Assembly (NCBI RefSeq): GCF_042432495.1
Contig: NZ_JBHLXC010000003.1
Coordinates: forward strand, 56,608 to 120,607
DNA: 64,000 nucleotides
DNA from: Pseudochelatococcus lubricantis
GTDB lineage: Bacteria; Pseudomonadota; Alphaproteobacteria; Rhizobiales; Beijerinckiaceae
Reading direction: 5' to 3'
Positions 50,628 through 57,143 of this stretch are shown here, in pieces; within the stretch, counting starts at the first letter, position 1; each line of letters begins with the position of its first letter. Under the pieces are notes generated by a model. That model made no database searches, was not told the DNA's origin, and worked only from the letters and a program-made list of their open reading frames with translations. The position numbers were made by a program, and so were the translations under genes.

Positions 50628-50651
50628 GGGTTCCGGCTCCTGTCTTCGGAG

Positions 50652-50746
50652 GCGGGGGACCATCCCCCGCGCGACAGGCGCCCGAAGTGTCTGACCGGAT
50701 CTGCAATCACCCTCGGGCGTTCGGATTCTTTCCGAATCCCCGAGGG
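50652..50746. repeat. Two GC-rich hairpins between the small gene and its inverted copy
   Basis: GCGGGGGA / TCCCCCGC (50652-50670) and a long nested stem CCCTCGGG...GGATTC / GAATCC...CCGAGGG (50710-50746). They lie in the leader of the 54-residue gene. Confidence 0.6.
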
Positions 50747-50819
50747 CGGCACGCGCGCGTAAGCCGACCCCACCGGGGTTGAATGCAAAGAGACGGTCGG
50801 ACCAAGGTTAGCGAATGGA

Positions 50820-50995
50820 AGCGGGGGATGGTGCTTTGCGTCGAGCCGGTGCCGGAAACCCGTCGCAGATGCTTTGCTGCGCCAGCCTCGTTGCCGGCGG
50901 ATATTCAGGGTGTGTTTCAGGCCGGGGACGGAACCCGTTGCCCCCACAACACCAAGGAGTTGGCGCAATGGTGAAGCTCGAACTCGATCCATCGC
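50820..50995 (+). pseudogene. Degenerate inverted copy of the 54-aa gene and its leader
   Basis: Plus-strand blocks match the minus-strand gene in order: GCGGGGGATGGT (leader), GCCGGAAACCC, GCAGATGC, CGCCAGCCTCG, GTGTTTCAGGCCGGGGACGG and ATGGTGAAGCTCGAACTCGA. Deletions and a stop (after KELAQW) break the frame. Confidence 0.65.
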
Positions 50996-51051
50996 TGCTT
51001 GTGCAGCGATACCCGATAGCCCCGTGTGCAAGGTTCGGCTTTCAGGGCCGG

Positions 51052-51348
51052 TCAGTCCCAGAACCCATCGGCGATTTCGCGGGCGATCATGGCGCGGGCC
51101 TTCATCATCACATCGTCGCCGGAGGTGTCGATATGACCGAAAAAGCGCGTCCGGGCGCCATGGGCCGTCCAGTCGGCATAGCGGCAGTATTCGCGGGCAT
51201 CGAGCCGGAAGGCGCGCATGTCCTCGGCCCAATGCGGTTTCGGTTCCACGATGACGGTGACGCCGTTGCGGGTTTCCTCCCAGGGAAGCGAGCGCTCCGA
51301 TGGCGGATTGCGGCGGTCATCGGCGAAGATTTCATCGACCGTCATCAT
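51052..51348 (-). CDS. Hypothetical protein, 98 aa
   Basis: Starts MMTVDEIFADDRRNPPSERSLPWEETRNGVTVIVEPKPHW and ends MIAREIADGFWD. ATG 51348 overlaps the DUF6117 stop as ATGA, so it is the second gene of a coupled pair. No recognised family. Confidence 0.75.
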   Translation of the reverse strand: MMTVDEIFADDRRNPPSERSLPWEETRNGVTVIVEPKPHWAEDMRAFRLDAREYCRYADWTAHGARTRFFGHIDTSGDDVMMKARAMIAREIADGFWD

Positions 51349-51611
51349 GATGCGCCCCCATCTTCGGCCTTCTCGACAAAGCCGGCAGGATCGTCGGGAT
51401 CCGGCGGCAGATAGGCGTCATAGGGGTTGCCGCTTGCGAGATGGCCGAACGGCGTGAAGACGTAATCACCCCCGTCGCGGCCGACCGCGCACAGGACATA
51501 GCGTGTCTCACGGGTCGCGGCGTCGAGGCATTCCATAAGGGCGAGATTGCCGTCATCGGCAGCACGAAGCAGAGTGTCGAAGTTCGTTCGAACGGGATCG
51601 GGAATGGCCAT
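51345..51611 (-). CDS. DUF6117 family protein
   Basis: Protein of 88 residues: MAIPDPVRTNFDTLLRAADDGNLALMECLDAATRETRYVLCAVGRDGGDYVFTPFGHLA (in part). The pattern matches small DUF6117 proteins common on plasmids of this type. AGGAG stands 6 bases before the ATG as part of a family-2 leader. Confidence 0.78.
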   Translation of the reverse strand: MAIPDPVRTNFDTLLRAADDGNLALMECLDAATRETRYVLCAVGRDGGDYVFTPFGHLASGNPYDAYLPPDPDDPAGFVEKAEDGGAS

Positions 51612-51660
51612 TGTGTTCTCCTGAAACGAAGAAGGCCCGCCGTCACGGGACAAGCGGGCC
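51612..51660 (-). promoter_or_regulatory. Family-2 hairpin-RBS leader upstream of DUF6117 gene
   Basis: Stem GGCCCGC / GCGGGCC with a 13-base loop, then TTCTTCGTTTCAGGAG and ATG. Confidence 0.7.
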
Positions 51661-51682
51661 GGATGAACGGGATCGGCGATGG

Positions 51683-52159
51683 TCACGCGGCAGCTCGACC
51701 CTCGACGGCATCGGCGCCTGCCTCGTCGGCGGTGATCTCCTCGAGGCGCGCGCGGCTGTAGCCGTTCCTGGCTAGCCAGAGTTCGGCCGCCTCGTGGTTC
51801 TCCGCGAGGTGCAGCAATTCGACGTTCTCTCCGACATCCTGCACAACACGGACCTGACCGATCTTCGGGCGTTCGACAACCCGGAAGCTCAGATCGCTGT
51901 CGATGCCGTAGCTGCGCATGATGGTGATGAGGATGATGCCGCCTTCGCCGAAATCACCCTCATGCAGGGTGAAGGACGGCGGCGTCGTGTAGGTCGGGCG
52001 CTCGCGGCCCGGTTCCTTGCGCACGAGGCGACCGGCCCCGTTGCGGGATTTCCACGCGGCGAGCTTCTTGGTGAAACGTGCGGGCGGTTTCGGCTGGCCG
52101 TCGCTATAGGCCACGAGCGAGCCGAGAGGCGCAATGTCGAAAATGAGGGAAGCGGACAT
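51683..52159 (-). CDS. Hypothetical protein, 158 aa
   Basis: Starts MSASLIFDIAPLGSLVAYSDGQPKPPARFTKKLAAWKSRNGAGRLVRKEPGRE (in part) and later WLARNGYSRARLEEIT. Similar proteins accompany the ParB-like gene on alphaproteobacterial plasmids; no domain name recognised. Preceded by a family-2 leader. Confidence 0.75.
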   Translation of the reverse strand: MSASLIFDIAPLGSLVAYSDGQPKPPARFTKKLAAWKSRNGAGRLVRKEPGRERPTYTTPPSFTLHEGDFGEGGIILITIMRSYGIDSDLSFRVVERPKIGQVRVVQDVGENVELLHLAENHEAAELWLARNGYSRARLEEITADEAGADAVEGRAAA

Positions 52160-52203
52160 GATCTTGCTCCTGAAACGAAAGCGGCCCGGCGAGATGCCGG
52201 GCC
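52160..52203 (-). promoter_or_regulatory. Family-2 hairpin-RBS leader upstream of 158-aa gene
   Basis: Stem GGCCCGGC / GCCGGGCC with loop ATCTC, then GCTTTCGTTTCAGGAG and ATG. It also ends the ParB-like transcript region. Confidence 0.7.
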
Positions 52204-52257
52204 TTCAGATGGAAGGGATGGAATGCGGGGCGGCGGAGGCCGCCCCGCTGCTGCGCG

Positions 52258-54408
52258 TCACTCGGCGGCGACGAGGGCCTCCGGATCGTCGGCGGCCTCG
52301 GCCGTGTCCTCATGGCCACCGGCGAGGAAGTCGGGCAGCGCCACGCTGTCCTCGTCCTGATCGGTCGCGCCATCCACGGCCTGCGCCTCGATGGCGGGGC
52401 GCAGCGGCTCCGGCAGCCAGCCGGTATCGGCCAGGAGCCGTTCGGCCTCCTTCGCCATATCGCCCTTCTTGAGATGCGCGATGAGATCGGCCGCGCGATC
52501 GCCGGCGCCCTCGCGCACCGCCTCGATGATGCGGGTCTTGGTCACGCGACCCAGGTAGTTCTCGACCGTGGGCCTCCAGCCCGCTTCGACGAGATCGAGG
52601 CCGGTGGCTTGTGCCAGCCGTTCGGCCTCGGCCATGCGGCGGTCGAGACCGTGCTGCGAGATGCCATTCCCCGAATAGGGGTTGGGCCGCTCGTAAAGCG
52701 CGTTGACCCCGAAACTGACGCAATGGGCGAGCAGCGCCAGGCGGCTGGCATCGTCGAGACCGTCGATCCAGTCCCAGAGCCGGTCGTCATCGCCAGCGGG
52801 GATGTCGCCCCGCCAGGCGTCCGCGCGCTCGTCGATCATCTTCGCGGCGGCGCTGTCAGCGAGCCCGGTCGCATCCGTGGGAAGATAGATGTGACGCACG
52901 GCGGCATAGAGGCTGGTTCCCGAGGTGGCGGTGCGCTCGAAAGTATCGAGAACCAGCTTGTGCAGCAGCGCCGTCATGGCGACGCGCGGATTCTCGGCAA
53001 GCGCATTGCGCAACGCCAGCGTCCGCCAGGCGGTCAGGTCGGTCACCAGCCGCTCGGGCAGCGGCTTGACGGCATCGTCCTCCTCTTCATCGCCGTCCGG
53101 GACCGGCTCGCCGCCGACGGTGATAACCGCGCGCTGCACCGCATCGGGATCGGACGGGTCGGCACCTTCGCCCGCATCCTCACCATCGACGCTCTCGGGT
53201 TGTTCGTCCTCGGGGCGGACATAACCGGGACTGACGATCAACTCGCCATCGCGGTCGATGCTGACGAAAACACCGGCACGGGCGATGTCTTCCGGCGCGA
53301 AGGTGACGGGCCGGTTCTCGAAGCCTTCCAACTCGGCTTCGATCTCCCCGAGCCGCTGGTCGATCTCATCGGGCAGGTCGTCGGCTTCTGCATACTGCGC
53401 TTCGAGTTCGTCATACTCGTCGCGCAGCGCCTCGCGGGCGGTGCGCTCCTCGTCGGTCAGCTCCTGGGTCACACCGACCAGCCTGCGCAGGCCGTTGGCG
53501 TAGCCGTAGGGAAGTTCGACTGCCGCGTCGATCCACTTCCAGCCCTGTCCGGCGATCTCGTCGGCGACAGTGCGCAGCTTCTCGTCAACCAGGCGGTCGA
53601 GCAGCGTGACGTCCTGCAACCAACCGCCGTTCTCGTCGGAGAAGAGATCGCGCAGCACCGGGCCGCCCGCCGCCTCATAGGCGTCGATGCCGATGAAGCG
53701 GGCGCGCTTGTCGGCAGCCGGAACCGTGGTCTCGGTCAGCAGGCTGCGGATGTGCCAGGGCTCTTTCTGCCACGACGTGCTGATCCGCTCCCAGACCTGC
53801 TGCTGGCGCTCGTGGTCGGGATTGACGGTGAAGGCTTCCAGCATCGCCAGCGTCATCTCATTCCGCGCATAGGCGTCGTGCAGCGCCGGCGCGACCGTCG
53901 CGAGACGAAGGCGCTGCATGATGTAGCGCGGCGTGGTCCGCCAGGCGTCGGCGATCTCCTCCTTCGACATGCCCATGTCGAACATCCGCTTGAACGCCTT
54001 GAACTGGTCGAGCGGATGCAGGGCGAGGCGCAGCAGGTTCTCGGCCAGCGAGTCGTCGACTGCCGAGGTCTTGGCATCGGCCTTCTTGACGATGCAGGGG
54101 ACGAGGCCATCGGCCGGGAAGCGACCGGCTTCGACGAGGCGCGCGATGGACCTGTAGCGGCGGCCGCCGGCCGGGGTCTCGAAATCGCCGGTCTCAACGC
54201 CGTCCGCGTCGAGGATGGCGCGGACATTGAGGCCCTGCACGAGATCCTCGCGCCGGTCGATGTCATGGGTAAGTTCGTCCAGACCCGCCTCGACGTCAGT
54301 CTCGCGAACATTGCTGTCCGACAGCCTGATCCGGTTGAACGGAATGTCGCGCGCCCGTGAAAAGACGATCATCGGGGCGACGGGCTTCTTCCTGGCAGCT
54401 TTGGCCAT
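52258..54408 (-). CDS. ParB/RepB/Spo0J family nuclease-like protein
   Basis: Large ParB-domain protein (716 aa). N-terminal ParB fold: IPFNRIRLSDSNVRET, GLNVRAIL, ETPAGGRRYRSIARLVEAGRF, SLAENLLRLALHPLDQFKAFKRM; then an HTH (SKEEIADAWRTTPRYIMQRLRLA). The remainder (about 300-716) is helical and acidic. This long form on plasmids and ICEs is thought to be a nuclease or transfer-region factor rather than a partition protein; parA is 20 kb away. ATG 54408 has a GGAG ribosome site within a family-1 leader. Confidence 0.88.
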   Translation of the reverse strand: MAKAARKKPVAPMIVFSRARDIPFNRIRLSDSNVRETDVEAGLDELTHDIDRREDLVQGLNVRAILDADGVETGDFETPAGGRRYRSIARLVEAGRFPADGLVPCIVKKADAKTSAVDDSLAENLLRLALHPLDQFKAFKRMFDMGMSKEEIADAWRTTPRYIMQRLRLATVAPALHDAYARNEMTLAMLEAFTVNPDHERQQQVWERISTSWQKEPWHIRSLLTETTVPAADKRARFIGIDAYEAAGGPVLRDLFSDENGGWLQDVTLLDRLVDEKLRTVADEIAGQGWKWIDAAVELPYGYANGLRRLVGVTQELTDEERTAREALRDEYDELEAQYAEADDLPDEIDQRLGEIEAELEGFENRPVTFAPEDIARAGVFVSIDRDGELIVSPGYVRPEDEQPESVDGEDAGEGADPSDPDAVQRAVITVGGEPVPDGDEEEDDAVKPLPERLVTDLTAWRTLALRNALAENPRVAMTALLHKLVLDTFERTATSGTSLYAAVRHIYLPTDATGLADSAAAKMIDERADAWRGDIPAGDDDRLWDWIDGLDDASRLALLAHCVSFGVNALYERPNPYSGNGISQHGLDRRMAEAERLAQATGLDLVEAGWRPTVENYLGRVTKTRIIEAVREGAGDRAADLIAHLKKGDMAKEAERLLADTGWLPEPLRPAIEAQAVDGATDQDEDSVALPDFLAGGHEDTAEAADDPEALVAAE

Positions 54409-54493
54409 CGTGGTATCTCCGCGACGGGCGGCCGGGAGCCACTCTCTCGACCTCCAACCCGTCACGAAGCGAAGCGCCGCCCTCTTCCTCTGA
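54409..54493 (-). promoter_or_regulatory. Family-1 structured leader upstream of ParB-like gene
   Basis: Has CAGAGGAAGAGGGCGG, GTGACGGGTTGGAGGTCGAG, AGAGTGGCTCCCGGCC and closing GCCCGTCGCGGAGAT. GTGACGGG can pair with CCCGTCGC, leaving the GGAG exposed. Confidence 0.7.
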
Positions 54494-54531
54494 AGAGTGC
54501 GACGCCAGGCCACAAAGCCGGCAACCGGAAA

Positions 54532-54927
54532 TCAGGATTCCCGGCTTTCCGTATCTGTGGATGTGCGGGTGAATGCCGCACCGGCGCGGTAGAGGGCTCG
54601 TTCCGCCGCCTGGATGCTGCCGGTTTCCCACGCAGCCTCCGCCCAGACCGAGATCGGGAAATCCCCGGTGAAGAGCAGATCCCGCTCGATCCCCATGCCG
54701 AAGGGCAACCGGACCCCACGCAGCTCTTCCAGGCTCCACGAGCCGAGTTCGGGGTAGCCGATATCGGCCAGGCCGAACATGATGTCGCCGCCCTGATCCA
54801 GCTCGGTGGCGAGCCAGACGCCCTCGCCAAACGGATTGAAGAATTTCACGACGGGGACGTGATCGGCACCGCGATGCCGACCATTGGCGAGGAGCTGCGC
54901 GCGCTGTGTACGGGTCAGGAGGATCAT
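54532..54927 (-). CDS. DUF2958 domain-containing protein
   Basis: Protein of 131 residues with the family pattern LLTRTQRAQLLANGRHRGADHVPVVKFFNPFGEGVWLATELD and ELGSWSLEELRGVRLPFGMGIERDLLF (in parts). Found beside ArdC on many plasmids; role unknown. ATG overlaps the ardC stop by 4 bases. Confidence 0.88.
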   Translation of the reverse strand: MILLTRTQRAQLLANGRHRGADHVPVVKFFNPFGEGVWLATELDQGGDIMFGLADIGYPELGSWSLEELRGVRLPFGMGIERDLLFTGDFPISVWAEAAWETGSIQAAERALYRAGAAFTRTSTDTESRES

Positions 54928-55883
54928 GCCGCCACCCTCCGCTCGGTCGAGGCCGCAACCGTTTCAGCGCCGTCCTCGTCGGGCAGATGCGCCAGCAGCC
55001 AGTCGGCCGCCTTACTGGCCTGTGAGGCCGCGCGGACAATGGCGCGGTTATCCTCGCGCAGCACCTCCAGCCAGGAGCCGATGTAGTCGGCATGGCGCAC
55101 GGTCGGCACGATGCCGAGCGAGGCGCAGCAGAAGGCCGCGTTCATCTCAGCCACCAGCTCCTCGAAGGCGTATTTCTTCGTGCCGAAGCTGCCCGAAAAA
55201 TCCCGCCCCAGGCGCGAGGCATGGCCTGTGGCGTGACCCATCTCGTGGAGCGCCGTCCTGTGCCAGTTGATCGGTTCGAAATAGGCGGCCGGTGGCGGCA
55301 CCTGGACATAGTCGAGCGCCGGAACATAGAAGGCGCGATCCCCGCCGATGCGGAAATCGATACCAGTGGCACAGATCAGCGCCTCGACCCTCGGCTCGAT
55401 CATGCCTGGCGGTGGTGGTGGTGCCTCGACAGCGATGTCCTCGGGCAAGCCTTCGCATTGCGCCGCGTTGAACACGGTGAAACGCTTCAGGAACGGAATG
55501 CTGCCTGCTTCTTCTCCCGCCTCCTGAGCGCGGCGCTTCTCGTCCTCCGGCGTGAAACGGTCGGCATAGACGACGGTGGTGCCGCGCTCGCCCTTGCGGA
55601 CATTGCCGCCGAGCGAGAGAGCTTGCCGGAAGGTGAGCCAATGCTGGGTCGGATAGCCGTGCTGGACCACGGCGCCCCAGAGGATCAGGACATTGATCCC
55701 GGAATATTGCCGCGCGGTCGCGGCATTTCTCGGCATGGCGAGCGGCGCCTTCGCCGCCGCCGTCCCCCAGGGCTGGACCCAGGGCAGCCGCCCTTCCTCC
55801 AGCTCGGCGATGATCTTGTCGGTGATGTCGTCATAGAGATTGCTGCGGGCGCCGCCTGGGCGAGCGCGGTCCTGTCTGGCCAT
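54924..55883 (-). CDS. ardC: ArdC-like antirestriction protein with zincin domain
   Basis: Protein of 319 residues. N-terminal ssDNA-binding domain (NLYDDITDKIIAELEEGRLPWVQPWG; YSGINVLILWGAVVQHGY) and C-terminal metallopeptidase with HEMGHATGH and downstream EELVAEMNAAF. ArdC of IncW plasmid pSa shields the incoming single strand from type I and II enzymes. Heads a two-gene unit behind a family-1 leader. Confidence 0.93.
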   Translation of the reverse strand: MARQDRARPGGARSNLYDDITDKIIAELEEGRLPWVQPWGTAAAKAPLAMPRNAATARQYSGINVLILWGAVVQHGYPTQHWLTFRQALSLGGNVRKGERGTTVVYADRFTPEDEKRRAQEAGEEAGSIPFLKRFTVFNAAQCEGLPEDIAVEAPPPPPGMIEPRVEALICATGIDFRIGGDRAFYVPALDYVQVPPPAAYFEPINWHRTALHEMGHATGHASRLGRDFSGSFGTKKYAFEELVAEMNAAFCCASLGIVPTVRHADYIGSWLEVLREDNRAIVRAASQASKAADWLLAHLPDEDGAETVAASTERRVAA

Positions 55884-55970
55884 CGGGATGATCTCCGCGA
55901 CGGGCGCCGGAGGCCACTCCTCCAGCCCTCAACCCGTCACGGAAAACCCGTCCGCACTCTCCCTCTCAGG
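55884..55970 (-). promoter_or_regulatory. Family-1 structured leader upstream of ardC
   Basis: Has GAGGGAGAGTGCGGACGGG, CGTGACGGGTTGAGGG, GGAGGAGTGGCCTCCGGCG and CCCGTCGCGGAGAT before the ATG. Almost superimposable on the copy at 54409. Confidence 0.7.
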
Positions 55971-56073
55971 GGGCGTTGCGGGGTCTCCCCGCTGAAGGGG
56001 GTGCGCCGGCAACGATAGTGCCGGCCAGGGGGAAGGCCTTCCCCCTTCAGGCCCACTGCAAGATGCGCGTTTA

Positions 56074-56105
56074 TTCGCGGGAACAATAAAAAGAGCCCGC
56101 GCGAA
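56074..56105. promoter_or_regulatory. Inverted repeat at the start of the AbiU2-like gene
   Basis: TTCGCGGG (56074-56081) pairs with CCCGCGCGAA (56096-56105), enclosing AACAATAAAAAGAG and touching the ATG. It could be an operator or sequester the ribosome site. Confidence 0.45.
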
Positions 56106-57079
56106 TGAAGAATCAGAAGCGAATAGCCGTCGCCGGTGTTGGCGTCTGCCGGTATGATGAGGTGAGTTTGGCGCTCAGGCTTGGAAAACTAATGACGCAG
56201 CATGACCAGCACATCGCCACGTGGCGGGATGCTTTTCGCGACGAGACAACGGGCATCCACAGAACCATTCAGGATCTGCTCTGGAACTACGCCGCCTTTC
56301 GCACGACGGTTCGGATCGTCCGTCTTGCAAATGAGAAGAGAGGCTCGAGACCCCCGCTTAACCAGATGATGTTCAATCTCGTTTCCGAGGGATACTGGTC
56401 AAGCCTGCTTCTCGGCACTCGCCGACTTCTCGATAAGGCCCCGATCAATGGCCCCAAGGGAGTTTACTCGATCCGATCTGTCGTCAACGACGTGAAAGCG
56501 AGCCAAAACTGGTTGACCAGGAGAATCTACGTCGAGAAAGTGCTTGACGCGCAATACGATCTCGATCGCCTGCATCAAGAACAACATGACCACCTCGTCG
56601 CCGCGAAGGGGCGTCCGGTGTGGGGTGATCCAGAGCTCATGAAAAGTCAGGCCGCGCATCGGCATTTCGATGTTTTGAGCGGCGTGTCTCCATCAGGGCG
56701 TAACCCGAGCGATCTGATCTCAGCCACGGTATTGGAGAAGATCGAAACTCGGCTCGCCAGCCTTGATCGAATTGCCGAGCACGTTAACTCGCATGTTGCT
56801 CATGCCGGGAACAAGCAAAGTCGGCAGGACAGGGAGCTTGGTGATTTCGACATTCGCGATGCCGAAAAGACTCTCAGGCAGTTGAAGGAAATCGCGGATC
56901 TGGTCGGAGTGTGGTTCGCCAACGAAGGCGGTGCGGGCCTCGCCACATATCTCGGAGACCAATTCGAGGGCCTCGATCATGCTGTCGTAGACAGCGCCGA
57001 CGTTGCCGACCTTTCAGAGCAATGGCGATTGATCGATAGAGAAATCGCAGAATGGTCGATCGGGCCAGAAGATTTGTGA
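56105..57079 (+). CDS. Hypothetical protein, possible HEPN/AbiU2-like
   Basis: Protein of 324 residues, mostly helical, from the ATG at 56105; the ATG at 56192 (MTQHDQHIATWRDAF) may be the true start because the first 29 residues look unstructured. A segment ETRLASLDRIAEHVNSHVAHAGN resembles the N-x-H-x-A-H region of AbiU2/HEPN proteins. It lies alone on the plus strand, with lower GC and different codon use by eye, between the anti-restriction block and the SOS cassette. A defence or growth-arrest role is a guess from that resemblance. Confidence 0.6.
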   Translation: MKNQKRIAVAGVGVCRYDEVSLALRLGKLMTQHDQHIATWRDAFRDETTGIHRTIQDLLWNYAAFRTTVRIVRLANEKRGSRPPLNQMMFNLVSEGYWSSLLLGTRRLLDKAPINGPKGVYSIRSVVNDVKASQNWLTRRIYVEKVLDAQYDLDRLHQEQHDHLVAAKGRPVWGDPELMKSQAAHRHFDVLSGVSPSGRNPSDLISATVLEKIETRLASLDRIAEHVNSHVAHAGNKQSRQDRELGDFDIRDAEKTLRQLKEIADLVGVWFANEGGAGLATYLGDQFEGLDHAVVDSADVADLSEQWRLIDREIAEWSIGPEDL

Positions 57080-57143
57080 CCCCCGAGAGGCAGGCCGATT
57101 CGTTGGTTCGAACCGATACCGCCTTCTGTCAAAGCCACCGGCT

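Noticed and set aside
52312..54360. 682-codon open frame on the plus strand opposite the ParB-like gene
   Set aside because: It mirrors the ParB-like gene, has no recognisable domains and arises from high-GC codon bias on the true strand.
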